From NCBI GenBank assembly GCA_023151255.1, contig JAKLJG010000001.1, forward strand, positions 1-64,000: DNA of 64,000 nucleotides, in the 5' to 3' direction. This document shows, in pieces, positions 35,456-44,772 of the stretch. Every line of letters starts with the position of its first letter. Positions within the stretch are counted from its first letter, which is position 1. The translations under genes were made by a program, and so were the position numbers. The stretch is from Cyclobacteriaceae bacterium (GTDB lineage Bacteria > Bacteroidota > Bacteroidia > Cytophagales > Cyclobacteriaceae). The notes beneath the pieces are model-generated. The model did not search any database, was not told the DNA's origin, and was given only the letters and a program-made list of their open reading frames with translations.

Positions 35456-35965
35456 ATGTTTAAGTGTGTGGCACAATTTTTTAGCGATCACCGTGCAGAA
35501 ATAAAACTGCTGCTTATGAACGGTATATTTTACGTTGCGCTGTTTGGTTTAGCAATTTCAGTAAAGGCATCTGCACAGCAACCGGATGAATTGTACAAAA
35601 AAGTTGCTGCCCTCGATAGTATCGTTTTCACAGCGTTTAACAGGTGCGATCTTAAAACATTTGGTTCCATGTTTACAAAAGAACTGGAGTTTTACCATGA
35701 TAGGGGTGGGTTAACAGATTATTTGCATACAATTAATACCATCAAGGAAAATTGTGACCGCAAACTCGGACTTACGCGTACCCTTGTGCCCGGCAGCATG
35801 GAGGTTTATCCGATAGGTGAATATGGAGCGGTTCAGATCGCATCACACCGGTTTTGCCATGTTGAAAATGGCCGGGAAGATTGCGGAACATTTAAGTTTA
35901 TCCATGTGTGGAAGAAAGACAAGGATACCTGGAAGATTTCAAGGGTGATCAGCTATGATCATTAA
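35456..35965 (+). CDS. Exported SnoaL/NTF2-like (DUF4440) protein
   Basis: 169 residues: a hydrophobic leader followed by a cone-shaped NTF2-like fold, recognised from ALDSIVFTAFNRCDLKTFGSMFTKELEFYHDRGG and the C-terminal FKFIHVWKKDKDTWKISRVISYDH. The leader MNGIFYVALFGLAISVKASAQ ends in a signal-peptidase site (ASA-Q) and begins at an internal ATG (35516), so the mature start may be there rather than at 35456. Function unknown; the family includes ketosteroid-isomerase-like and ligand-binding proteins. Confidence 0.75.
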   Translation: MFKCVAQFFSDHRAEIKLLLMNGIFYVALFGLAISVKASAQQPDELYKKVAALDSIVFTAFNRCDLKTFGSMFTKELEFYHDRGGLTDYLHTINTIKENCDRKLGLTRTLVPGSMEVYPIGEYGAVQIASHRFCHVENGREDCGTFKFIHVWKKDKDTWKISRVISYDH

Positions 35966-36019
35966 GTTGTGATCAACCCCGCTTGTTAATTATTCAATAC
36001 AAGTCCATTGAAGAGAAAA

Positions 36020-36853
36020 TTACTTTGAGTTGCTTAACCCAAGCTCCGCCAATACCGGCAAGTGGTCAGACGGGTAGTGTTTTCCATCGTTGTCGGTAAT
36101 TACCTGGTAGTGGCGCAGTACCCATTCAGATGAGTAAAAGATGTGATCAATGGCTTTGCATTCCATAGCGCCTACTTCAAAGCCGCAGTAGGTGCCGGTG
36201 GCATCGTTTGTAGGTCTGGTATCGGTTAAGCCGTTGGCAATTTTCAGCAGGTGGGTGTAGGTTTCTTCCGTACGTTCACAATTAAAGTCTCCTGTAAGGA
36301 GTAGCGGCTGGCGTACTTGGTGCATCCCAGATAAATACCCTGCCAAAAGCACGGCACTGCCTATACGTGCTTGTTTACCAACATGGTCAAAGTGGGTGTT
36401 GGCAACCAAAAACTCTTGCTTTAGTTCTCTGTCATATAACCTGGCGCAGGTGGCAATTCGTGTAATGGCGGCATCCCATCCGATGGAGCCCACTTCGCCC
36501 GATGGAGAAAGCCAGATGGTTTCTGAATGTAAAACGCCAAACCGGCTGTTGCGGTAAAAAACAGCACTATACTCGCCTTTTTCTTTGCCATCATCGCGGC
36601 CTACACCTACGTAGGTGTAATCAGGCAATACGCGAGTTAAATCTTCAAGCTGATGGTGCAAGGCCTCCTGAATGCCGATTAGGTCAGGGCCGTACTTTTG
36701 GATAACGTGCGCTACTTTTTGAATGCGGTTTGGCCATGCATTCTCGCCATCACCCGGGTTATCAAACCGGATGTTGTACGACATAACCTTAACGGATTGA
36801 GCTTCCGCCATTGGACAACCTCCAATCAATAAAAGTATAATCAATTTACGCAT
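36020..36853 (-). CDS. Exported endonuclease/exonuclease/phosphatase-family hydrolase
   Basis: 277-residue metal-dependent hydrolase with an N-terminal signal peptide (MRKLIILLLIGGCPMAEAQ; a possible lipobox GGC is also present). EEP motifs are VMSYNIRFDN, DLIGIQEA, NTHFDHVG, LLTGDFNCER and the C-terminal SDHLPVLAEL. Bacteroidota homologues are annotated as phosphodiesterases or phosphatases of unknown substrate. It is divergent from the S9 peptidase gene. Confidence 0.85.
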   Translation of the reverse strand: MRKLIILLLIGGCPMAEAQSVKVMSYNIRFDNPGDGENAWPNRIQKVAHVIQKYGPDLIGIQEALHHQLEDLTRVLPDYTYVGVGRDDGKEKGEYSAVFYRNSRFGVLHSETIWLSPSGEVGSIGWDAAITRIATCARLYDRELKQEFLVANTHFDHVGKQARIGSAVLLAGYLSGMHQVRQPLLLTGDFNCERTEETYTHLLKIANGLTDTRPTNDATGTYCGFEVGAMECKAIDHIFYSSEWVLRHYQVITDNDGKHYPSDHLPVLAELGLSNSK

Positions 36854-36927
36854 ATTACCGCTGGTGGATATGCCGCCCTGCCGGAAGATAATAATTATAA
36901 TTTAGAGTAGAATTAGCCCGATATACT

Positions 36928-38847
36928 ATGATAATCAAAAAAGCCTTTTACTTATTGATAATGCTCGTTTGCCTCGGTGCCTGTAAAACAACCGAAACGG
37001 AAGCACCTCCAAGGCAGTATTCGATCGAACAGTTCATGGATGTGAAAAACATCTTTAGTGCCGGATTTTCTCCGGATGAGAAAAAACTTTTACTTGGCTC
37101 GAATGAAACCGGAATTTACAACGTGTTTGAATTGGATATTGTGTCAGGTAATCGAAGGCAACTGACTAATTCGACCGAAGAATCGGTATTTGCCGCTTCA
37201 TATTTCCCCAAGGATGATCGCATTGTCTATACCAGCGACAAGGGCGGAAATGAGATTGATCACATTTTTGTAAGAAACCCTGATGGTTCAAGTACGGATA
37301 TTATTTCTGACTCCGCAGCCAAAGCGAATTTTTATGGGTGGAGTCATGATAAGAAATTAATGTACTATACTTCGAACAGTCGTGACCCACGTTTTTTTGA
37401 TCTGTACCGGGTAGATGTTGAAGTTGCCCCTAAAGAAGGAAATGTTTATCCTTCCATGTTGGTGTATCAAAATAATGAAGGACTTGACCCTTCAGCCATT
37501 TCGCGTGATAACCGGTATATCGCGTTAGTAAAACCAATTACCACCAACAATTCCGATGTGTATATCCTGGATACAGAATCCGGTGAACGCAAACACATTA
37601 CCCCGCACGAAGGGGATGTAGATTACAGTCCGCAATATTTTTCACCTGATGGAAAGCAACTGATTTACCTCACTAATGAGGGCAGTGAATTTATGTATAT
37701 TTCAAGTTATGATCTGGTCACTGGTGAAAAGAAAAAAATTGAAGATGCACCATGGGATATTATGTACACGTATTTGTCGCGCAACGGCAAGTATCGAGTG
37801 GTGGCTATCAATAACGATGCCCGAACGGAAATAAAGGTTTATAATGAAGCCGAAGGGGGCAAACTGGTTCAGTTGAAGAATGTTCCGAAAGGCGATATTA
37901 CCGGGGTAACTATTTCCGACAGCGAGAAGTTGATGACCTTTTATGTAAGTACATCCAAATCGCCCAGCAACTTATACCTCTATAACCTGGAAACGGATGA
38001 GATAAAGCAACTTACTAATACGCTGACACCCGAAATCAACCCGGATGACCTGGTTGAAGCATCGGTTGTTCGTTTCAAATCGTTTGACGGCCTTGAAATA
38101 CCCGCTTTGTTGTACAAACCAAAAGGATTGAAGAAAGGGGAGAAAGTTCCTGCCCTGGTGCAGGTGCATGGTGGGCCGGGTGGGCAAACCCGTCTGAACT
38201 ATAACAGCAGTTATCAGTATTTTGTCAATCAGGGGTATGCCATTTTATGCGTGAACAATCGCGGCAGTTCAGGTTACGGAAAAACTTTTTATGCAGCCGA
38301 TGATAAGAAGCATGGCGATGTTGATTTGAAAGATTGCATTGCAGGCAAGCAGTACTTACAAACACTCGATTTTGTTGAAGCCGACAAAATTGGAATTTAC
38401 GGAGGTAGCTATGGCGGATACATGGTGATGGCCGCGCTGGCCTTTGCGCCTGATGAGTTTGATGTGGGTGTTAATTTGTTTGGCGTAACCAACTGGTTGC
38501 GTACGTTGAAGAGCATTCCGCCCTGGTGGACTTCCTTTCGCGATGCATTATACACGGAAATGGGCGATCCGGTGAAAGATTCGGTAGCCTTGTATAATAA
38601 GTCGCCATTATTTCATGCAGCTAAAATTACGAAACCCTTTATTGTTTTACAGGGAAGCAATGATCCACGTGTATTACAGGTGGAATCGGATGAGATTGTA
38701 GCAGCTGCTAAAGCCAATGGTGTGCCGGTTGAATATGTCGTCTTTCCGGACGAAGGACACGGCTGGGTTAAAAAAGAAAATCAGATTAAATCGGCTGAGT
38801 CTATTTTGCAATTTCTGGATAAACACCTTAAAGCAAAGGCACAGTGA
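36928..38847 (+). CDS. S9 family (prolyl oligopeptidase-like) peptidase, lipoprotein
   Basis: 639-residue serine peptidase with lipobox LGAC after a short leader (MIIKKAFYLLIMLVCLGAC), so it is tethered to a membrane. An N-terminal beta-propeller (about residues 40-370) with WD-like repeats (SPDGKQLIYLTNEGSE) precedes an alpha/beta hydrolase domain. The catalytic serine is in GGSYGGYM, the aspartate in QGSNDPRV and the histidine in DEGHGWV. Probably an aminopeptidase of the DPP/acylaminoacyl type acting on imported peptides. Confidence 0.9.
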   Translation: MIIKKAFYLLIMLVCLGACKTTETEAPPRQYSIEQFMDVKNIFSAGFSPDEKKLLLGSNETGIYNVFELDIVSGNRRQLTNSTEESVFAASYFPKDDRIVYTSDKGGNEIDHIFVRNPDGSSTDIISDSAAKANFYGWSHDKKLMYYTSNSRDPRFFDLYRVDVEVAPKEGNVYPSMLVYQNNEGLDPSAISRDNRYIALVKPITTNNSDVYILDTESGERKHITPHEGDVDYSPQYFSPDGKQLIYLTNEGSEFMYISSYDLVTGEKKKIEDAPWDIMYTYLSRNGKYRVVAINNDARTEIKVYNEAEGGKLVQLKNVPKGDITGVTISDSEKLMTFYVSTSKSPSNLYLYNLETDEIKQLTNTLTPEINPDDLVEASVVRFKSFDGLEIPALLYKPKGLKKGEKVPALVQVHGGPGGQTRLNYNSSYQYFVNQGYAILCVNNRGSSGYGKTFYAADDKKHGDVDLKDCIAGKQYLQTLDFVEADKIGIYGGSYGGYMVMAALAFAPDEFDVGVNLFGVTNWLRTLKSIPPWWTSFRDALYTEMGDPVKDSVALYNKSPLFHAAKITKPFIVLQGSNDPRVLQVESDEIVAAAKANGVPVEYVVFPDEGHGWVKKENQIKSAESILQFLDKHLKAKAQ

Positions 38848-38859
38848 GTTTGGGCGTAC

Positions 38860-38888
38860 GGGTTACGAGGCTCCAGGCTTTATAACCC
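38860..38888. terminator. Possible shared hairpin between S9 peptidase and nfu
   Basis: gggtta and taaccc form a 6-bp stem in the 67-nt gap between two convergent genes; a T run (ccgttttttt) follows about 16 nt later on the plus strand. Weak evidence. Confidence 0.3.
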
Positions 38889-38914
38889 TGCCCGGTATCT
38901 CAAACCGTTTTTTT

Positions 38915-39484
38915 CTAGAAAGCTTCCACCGCTTTCACCTCACCCGGCATCATGCGGGTAAACAGGTTTTCGATGCCGGATTTAAGTGTAATCATGGATG
39001 AGGGGCATCCGCTGCAGGACCCTTGTAATTTTACTTTTACGATGCCATCAGTAAAGGAGTGATAGGTAATGGCACCGCCATCCTGTTCCACAGCCGGACG
39101 GATGTATTCCTCCAGAATGGTTTTGATCTTTTTTACTGTTTCGGTTTCTTCTTCGGTTGAGGTTGGCTCCTCCTGATTGACTTCAATAATAAACCGGCCG
39201 GCTTCCAGAAAATGTTTTATGTGGTTTTTGATTTTATCCTGAATCTCCACCCATTCCACACCTTCTTTTTTGGTAACCGTAACGAAATTGCTCATATAAA
39301 ATACCCGGTCTACAAAGGCATAGTCGAAAAGTTCTTGGGCCAGGGGCGCATTAGCCGCACTTTCACGATTCGGGAAATCGTAACTCAGGCCTTCGGGTAC
39401 CAGCATTTCATTTACCACAAACTTAAGTGAATTGGGGTTGGGATTTGATTCCAGATAAATATGAATATACTTTTGTGCGGTCAT
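38915..39484 (-). CDS. NifU-like iron-sulfur scaffold protein (Nfu type)
   Basis: About 189 residues with an N-terminal Nfu_N domain (HIYLESNPNPNSLKFVVNE) and a C-terminal NifU domain holding the cluster-binding CxxC in GSCSGCPSSMITLKSGIE. It carries [4Fe-4S] clusters to target proteins. ATG at 39484 (MTAQKYIHIY) is preferred to the TTG two codons upstream used in the ORF track. An unrelated A/E-rich linker separates the domains. A TAAATTTG element lies upstream. Confidence 0.92.
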   Translation of the reverse strand: MTAQKYIHIYLESNPNPNSLKFVVNEMLVPEGLSYDFPNRESAANAPLAQELFDYAFVDRVFYMSNFVTVTKKEGVEWVEIQDKIKNHIKHFLEAGRFIIEVNQEEPTSTEEETETVKKIKTILEEYIRPAVEQDGGAITYHSFTDGIVKVKLQGSCSGCPSSMITLKSGIENLFTRMMPGEVKAVEAF

Positions 39485-39518
39485 GACCAATGGCTTTAAT
39501 AAATTAAACAGCAGCCGG

Positions 39519-39526
39519 CAAATTTA
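39519..39526 (-). promoter_or_regulatory. Candidate -7 element for nfu
   Basis: Minus-strand TAAATTTG fits TAnnTTTG and overlaps the stop codon of the upstream SDF gene, giving a predicted leader near 28 nt. Confidence 0.35.
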
Positions 39527-40822
39527 GTTCACTGCAGGCTCTTTTCGAAAACCGTTCTCAGTAGTTGCAACAATGCTTGCCACAACGGTGTCGCCCGTGA
39601 TGTTTACAATAGTGCGACACATATCGAGTGGCCGGTCGATGGCGATAATCAGGGCCAATCCTTCGGGCGAAACCCCAATGGCACCAAGCACAATTACAAG
39701 CGTTATAAGGCCTGCGCTGGGTACTGCTGCTGCCCCGATGGACGACAATGTTGCGGTAAGCACAATAATCAACTGATCAACCATGGTTAAATCATGTCCG
39801 AACGCCTGAGCAATAAACACAGCCGACACGGCCTGGTGGATGCTGGTGCCGTCCATGTTAATTGTGGCGCCCAGCGGCAATACAAAGCTGGTGATTTCGT
39901 CTTTAATACCGAGGTTCTTTTCGGCACACTCCATCGTAACGGGCAGCGTGGCTGCGCTTGAACTGGTGGAGAATGCCATGATTTGTGCGGGCAAAATTCC
40001 TTTCTGGAATGTTCTGTATTTTATGCGGGTGAACAACCGTAGAGCCAACGGGTAAATAACCACCACCATCAACGCAAGGCTCAGCAGTACGGTAAAGGCG
40101 TAAATCCCCAAGGCACTGAACAACTCAAGTGCCTGCCTGGGGTTGTTTCCGGCAACATCCACCATTAATGAAGCCAGCAAGGCCATTACCCCAATGGGTG
40201 CGTACTGCATCACCATGTCTACAATTTTTAATATTACTTCATTGGTGCCGTCAAAGAAACCTTTTACCGGTAATCCCTTTTGTTCAGGCGCCATAATAAG
40301 CGCAATGCCGAACAGGATGGCAAAGAAGATAACCTGCAGCATGTTGCGGTTTGAAGCGGCCGCACCAAAAATGTTGTCGGGTACAATGTCAACAATAACC
40401 TGCAACGGACCGGACTCTTTTAGTTTTTGCGCATCCGTAACCTTCAGGTTAGCATCTTGTGCATATTTGCTGGAAAGTTCAACCTGTTTTTCTTTCGACA
40501 GGAAATTTCCCGGCTTAATGGTGTTTACTGTAAGTAAGCCGATCGTGATGGCAATAACGGTGGTAATAAGATACAGGCCCATGGTTTTGCCACCGATGCG
40601 CGAGAGTTTAGAAATATCTTTCAGGTTTGATATGCCGCTGATCAGCGAAACCAGGATAAGCGGAATAGCAATAAGCTTAAGCAGGTTGATGAAGATAGTC
40701 CCGAATGGCTTTACCCAATCGGTGATAAACGGGCCCAGGTTAAAAAAGATGGCGATGGTGCCCAGCACGATGCCCAGAAACATCCCGATAAAAATGCGGA
40801 TGTGCAGCGGAAATTTTTTCAT
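39524..40822 (-). CDS. Dicarboxylate/amino acid:cation symporter, SDF family (paralogue 1)
   Basis: 432-residue transporter of the GltP/DctA/EAAT fold with eight helices and two re-entrant loops. Conserved elements are the serine-rich loop AFSTSSSAATLPVTMEC, the sodium/substrate motif GATINMDGTSIHQ and the C-terminal AIDRPLDMCRTIVNITGDTVVA. It takes up glutamate, aspartate or C4-dicarboxylates with H+ or Na+. It lies head-to-tail with a close paralogue. Confidence 0.92.
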   Translation of the reverse strand: MKKFPLHIRIFIGMFLGIVLGTIAIFFNLGPFITDWVKPFGTIFINLLKLIAIPLILVSLISGISNLKDISKLSRIGGKTMGLYLITTVIAITIGLLTVNTIKPGNFLSKEKQVELSSKYAQDANLKVTDAQKLKESGPLQVIVDIVPDNIFGAAASNRNMLQVIFFAILFGIALIMAPEQKGLPVKGFFDGTNEVILKIVDMVMQYAPIGVMALLASLMVDVAGNNPRQALELFSALGIYAFTVLLSLALMVVVIYPLALRLFTRIKYRTFQKGILPAQIMAFSTSSSAATLPVTMECAEKNLGIKDEITSFVLPLGATINMDGTSIHQAVSAVFIAQAFGHDLTMVDQLIIVLTATLSSIGAAAVPSAGLITLVIVLGAIGVSPEGLALIIAIDRPLDMCRTIVNITGDTVVASIVATTENGFRKEPAVN

Positions 40823-40888
40823 AAAGCAGAAACCCTATCCGCGCAATTTATAGGTTTGATTGGCCAAACAAGCTACCGGTCAACAGAT

Positions 40889-42169
40889 TTATTTAGCACC
40901 TGAAATATCCGGTTTCAATTCCCCTTCGGCCCCGGCAATAACGGTGGCTACGGTGGAGTCTCCGGTGATGTTTACCACGGTCCGCAGCATATCCAATGGC
41001 CGGTCAACCGCCAGAATAAGGGCCAGGCCTGTGGGGTCAAGGCCTACGGCTTCCAATACAATAATCAGCATGATGATGCCTGCGCCCGGCACGGCCGCTG
41101 CTCCAATAGAAGAGAGTACGGCTGTCATCAGAATGGTTAGCTGCTGGCCCAGGGTTAAGTCGAGCCCGAAGGCCTGCGCAATGAACACAGCCGACACGCC
41201 CTGGTGAATGCTGGTGCCATCCATGTTAATGGTGGCGCCAAGCGGCAAAACAAAACTGGATACTTCATCGGAGATGCCAAGCCTTTTCTCGGCACAGTCG
41301 ATGGTTACCGGAAGCGTAGCCGCACTTGAACTGGTGGAGAATGCCAGCACCTGTGCCGGAAAAATACCCCTGATAAACCGCAGGTAGGGCATCTTGGTAA
41401 ATGCTTTCAGAATAAGCGGGTAGGTAACAAAAACCATCACCGCCAGGCCCAGTATTACATTCAGGCTATACACGCCCAGCGCCTTCATAAGTTGTAAATC
41501 AATATTCAGGCTGGCGAGCAAAGCAAACACACCAACCGGTGCGAAGCGCATAATCAGGTCAACGATTTTCAGGATCACTTCGTTGGCGCCTTCAAAGAAT
41601 GATTTTACAGGTTTGATTTTCTCGGGTTGAGCCAGGATCATGGCAATGCCAAACAGAATAGCGAAGAAGATTACTTGCAGCATGTTGGTGTTGTTCGATA
41701 CCGCACCAAAAATGTTGTCAGGCACAATATCAACAAGTACCTGTAGCGGCCCCTCTTCTTTCAAATCATGCGCAGAGGAAATCCGGTTACCGATATCGGA
41801 GGCATATGCTTTACTGAGTTCCTCTCTTTTTTCAGGCGTTAAAAATTTTCCCGGTTGAATAATGTTAACCAGCACCAACCCGATGGTTACGGCCAGAACA
41901 GTTGTGGCCAGATAAAGGCCAATCGTTCTGCCCCCAATGCGCGATAGTTTGGATACATCGGAAAGATTGGAGATGCCGTCTATGAGGGAGAAAATGATGA
42001 GCGGAATGGCAATAAGCTTAAGGCCGTTGATAAAAATGGTTCCCCATGGTTTTATCCATAGTGCAGTAAATTCAGCCAGGCCCAGGCTGGTGGCACTGAG
42101 GCCCCAGATCATGCCCAGTGCCATGCCGATAAGAATTTTTCCGTAAAGGGGAAGTTTCGGAAACTTCAT
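40889..42169 (-). CDS. Dicarboxylate/amino acid:cation symporter, SDF family (paralogue 2)
   Basis: 426-residue paralogue of the next gene, aligned over its full length (ILIGMALGMIWG versus IFIGMFLGIVLG, AFSTSSSAATLPVTIDC, GATINMDGTSIHQG, AVDRPLDMLRTVVNITGDSTVA). Substitutions cluster in the N-terminal helices and around the C-terminal binding region, so the two may differ in substrate or coupling ion. The 66-nt gap between them suggests co-transcription or close promoters. Confidence 0.92.
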   Translation of the reverse strand: MKFPKLPLYGKILIGMALGMIWGLSATSLGLAEFTALWIKPWGTIFINGLKLIAIPLIIFSLIDGISNLSDVSKLSRIGGRTIGLYLATTVLAVTIGLVLVNIIQPGKFLTPEKREELSKAYASDIGNRISSAHDLKEEGPLQVLVDIVPDNIFGAVSNNTNMLQVIFFAILFGIAMILAQPEKIKPVKSFFEGANEVILKIVDLIMRFAPVGVFALLASLNIDLQLMKALGVYSLNVILGLAVMVFVTYPLILKAFTKMPYLRFIRGIFPAQVLAFSTSSSAATLPVTIDCAEKRLGISDEVSSFVLPLGATINMDGTSIHQGVSAVFIAQAFGLDLTLGQQLTILMTAVLSSIGAAAVPGAGIIMLIIVLEAVGLDPTGLALILAVDRPLDMLRTVVNITGDSTVATVIAGAEGELKPDISGAK

Positions 42170-42223
42170 ACCCTTAAAAATAAGAGTATTTGTTAAAGAA
42201 GCGGCACTTGATTAATAGTAACC

Positions 42224-43627
42224 TTACCAGCTGCTGCTGGCGCCACCGCCACCCGAGTCGCCTCCGCCCCAGCTCCCACCACTATCGCTGGAGGATGAAC
42301 TGCTGTCGGAAGAGGAAGCAACCAGCATAGGAATGATGTACTTGTCGATGTGGTGATGGCCGCAGTGCAGGCACGTGCGCTCCTCTTCACCGTAGCCGTC
42401 AGCGCTGTAGGTGGCGCTTTGGATGGTTCGCCTGGCGCCAAAGTAATAGGTTAAAAAATTGCATTTCGGGCAATGCGTAAATTTTGTGGTGGCATTTGGA
42501 TAACGCAATGACTCTATCGACCCGCACGCTGCGCACCGCCAAACGTCATGATCAACCGTGCCTGCTTTTTCTTCGGCAATCTGGCCCGAGTGCATAAACT
42601 CATCTTCTTCTGCTTCCGATAATTTCTGCATGGTTGACTGGCATTTTTTGCAGATAAGCGGACGGTTCCGGTAATAATCTCTTTTTTTACGCCAGTTCAG
42701 GAAAACAAAAATCATCGGGATGAAGGCGACCACCGCAGCGCTTATCCAATACGATTTCTGCTGGTTAAGAAAGTTGTAAGCATCCTGCTGCCCCAGTTCA
42801 TTTAGCATGGATTCAGAAACCCGCATCGCCCTGAAATAGCGCTCGATAAAAAATGTAACCATCAGGATATACATTCCCACCAGAAAAACTAAAAACGGAG
42901 GTTCAAGCACGGTAGTAAGGATAACATATAAACCGGGTACCATCGCGTAATATAAAAACCACCGCTTCCACGACAGCCTGAACCGGTCTATTGACCGTGA
43001 TGAACCTTTAATTAACCGGCTGATTGCCACGATAATTAAGATGATTCCATAAATCCCGCCCAGAAAAAAATACAGCCCGCCAATTCCGGCAACAGCATCA
43101 GTTTGTGCCATGATTTCTTCAATCGCTTCGGGTTGTTGCAAAATATTTACCGTGGCTTCAATACCGCGCAGCATGCCGGTGTTGTAATCGCCATTTTTAA
43201 AGTGAGGCACCATGTGCCGTTGCTGAATGCGCTTGCAGGTGGCATCGGTTAAAATACCTTCCACACCGTAGCCGGTATGAAAGCGGATGGTGCGCTGATC
43301 GAGAATGAAGAGGATTAATAAGCCGTTGTCGTTACTGGCCTGCCCGATGCCCCATTGGCGAAATAACCGCTGGGCGAAATCAACATGATCATCGCTGCCG
43401 ATAGACGGCAGCATAACCACGGCCACCTGGGCGGTCGCATTTTTTTCCAGGTCGGTAAGCAGTTGGTTGATGCGCGCAACTGTAGTGTCGTGCAATATGC
43501 GGGCCGGATCGCTTACGTAGCTGTTGTTGATAAGCTTAGTGTTGGGAACGGTTTCTACGGTATAGGTTTGCGCATAACCAGCCGTGATAAATGCAGCTAC
43601 AACGCAAAGCGTAAAAATTTTTTTCAT
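42224..43627 (-). CDS. TPM-domain membrane protein with zinc-ribbon tail
   Basis: 467 residues: signal peptide (cleaved near AGYAQ), TPM domain (about 28-165, with LFILDQRTIRFHTGYGVEGILTD), four transmembrane helices (about 185-320), then a cytoplasmic region with four CxxC pairs (CKKC, CAAC, CPKC, CLHC) that probably bind zinc. It ends in a Ser/Gly-rich tail finishing GGGGASSSW. TPM domains occur in YgcG-like envelope proteins and photosystem assembly factors; the function here is unknown. Its ATG directly abuts the aroC stop (TAAATG), so the two are in one operon. Confidence 0.82.
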   Translation of the reverse strand: MKKIFTLCVVAAFITAGYAQTYTVETVPNTKLINNSYVSDPARILHDTTVARINQLLTDLEKNATAQVAVVMLPSIGSDDHVDFAQRLFRQWGIGQASNDNGLLILFILDQRTIRFHTGYGVEGILTDATCKRIQQRHMVPHFKNGDYNTGMLRGIEATVNILQQPEAIEEIMAQTDAVAGIGGLYFFLGGIYGIILIIVAISRLIKGSSRSIDRFRLSWKRWFLYYAMVPGLYVILTTVLEPPFLVFLVGMYILMVTFFIERYFRAMRVSESMLNELGQQDAYNFLNQQKSYWISAAVVAFIPMIFVFLNWRKKRDYYRNRPLICKKCQSTMQKLSEAEEDEFMHSGQIAEEKAGTVDHDVWRCAACGSIESLRYPNATTKFTHCPKCNFLTYYFGARRTIQSATYSADGYGEEERTCLHCGHHHIDKYIIPMLVASSSDSSSSSSDSGGSWGGGDSGGGGASSSW

Positions 43628-44698
43628 TTAAATTTTTGAAAGTTTAGACAAGAGCAGAAAGTCGGCAAGCACCAGTGCAGCCATGGCCTCAACAATGGGC
43701 ACGGCACGGGGCACTACACAGGGATCGTGCCGGCCTTTTCCTTCAACGATAACTTCATTCCCTTCAACATCCACACTTTGTTGATCCTGCATGATGGTAG
43801 CCACGGGCTTAAAGGCCACGTTAAAGTAGATGTCTTCGCCATTGCTGATGCCCCCCTGGATGCCGCCCGAGTGATTCGTTTTCGTGCGGATGGTTCCTTG
43901 GTCGTTTACAAACTCATCGTTGTGTTGTGAGCCGCGAAGGGTAACACCATCAAACCCGCTGCCGTATTCAAAACCTTTTACCGCATTAATGCTGAGCATA
44001 GCTTTGCCCAGTTGGGCATGCAGTTTATCGAACACGGGTTCGCCCAATCCTACCGGAGTGTTTTTAATTACGCAGGTAACCACACCACCAACCGTATCGC
44101 GGTCAAGGCGCACCTGGTCAATAAGGGCAATCATGTTTTCGGCTGTGGCCGGATCAGGACAACGAACAATGCTGCTCTCAGTTTTTGACAGGTCAAGTTG
44201 CATATACGGAGGTGCCTTAACGGCACCCACCTGCGAAACATAAGCTTGTATTTCGATGCCGACTTTGTTCAGCAATAATTTGGCGATGGCACCGGCAGCT
44301 ACCCGTGCGGCCGTTTCGCGTGCGGAACTCCGTCCACCGCCCCGGTAATCGCGCAAGCCGTATTTGGTTTGGTAGGTATAATCGGCATGCGAAGGCCTAA
44401 ATGTTTTTTCCAGGTGGTTGTAGTCTTTGCTGCGCTGATCGGTATTCTCAATTAGCAGGGCGAGCGGTGCACCGGTTGATTTTCCTTCAAAAACACCGGA
44501 GAGGATCTTAAATGAGTCGTCTTCCTTACGTTGCGTTGTAATTTTTGATTGCCCTGGCTTCCTCCGGTTAAGTTCGGATTGAATGAAATCCTCATCAATC
44601 CCCAATCCGGCCGGACAGCCGTCAATCACCACCCCAATGGCTGGGCCGTGCGATTCGCCAAACGTGGTGATGCGGAAGAGTGTACCGAAGGAGTTCAT
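43628..44698 (-). CDS. aroC: Chorismate synthase
   Basis: FMN-dependent last enzyme of the shikimate pathway. Signatures are [20 protein letters not shown] at the N terminus, [21 protein letters not shown] and the C-terminal [19 protein letters not shown]. The length of 356 aa is standard. The gene is isolated from other aro genes, preceded by batD with a 73-nt gap containing an inverted repeat and followed directly by the TPM gene. Confidence 0.97.
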   Translation of the reverse strand: MNSFGTLFRITTFGESHGPAIGVVIDGCPAGLGIDEDFIQSELNRRKPGQSKITTQRKEDDSFKILSGVFEGKSTGAPLALLIENTDQRSKDYNHLEKTFRPSHADYTYQTKYGLRDYRGGGRSSARETAARVAAGAIAKLLLNKVGIEIQAYVSQVGAVKAPPYMQLDLSKTESSIVRCPDPATAENMIALIDQVRLDRDTVGGVVTCVIKNTPVGLGEPVFDKLHAQLGKAMLSINAVKGFEYGSGFDGVTLRGSQHNDEFVNDQGTIRTKTNHSGGIQGGISNGEDIYFNVAFKPVATIMQDQQSVDVEGNEVIVEGKGRHDPCVVPRAVPIVEAMAALVLADFLLLSKLSKI

Positions 44699-44700
44699 CT

Positions 44701-44772
44701 AATTCAAAGTTCGAGGTTCAGGGTTTTAAGTTAGAGATTTCAAAATTCATTATTGAACCTTAAACCTTGAAT
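44701..44772. repeat. Imperfect 20-bp inverted repeat between batD and aroC
   Basis: aattcaaagttcgaggttca (44701-44720) and tgaaccttaaaccttgaatt (44753-44772) pair at 17 of 20 positions around a 32-nt loop, filling nearly the entire spacer. It may stabilise or end the batD transcript. No T tract follows. Confidence 0.5.
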
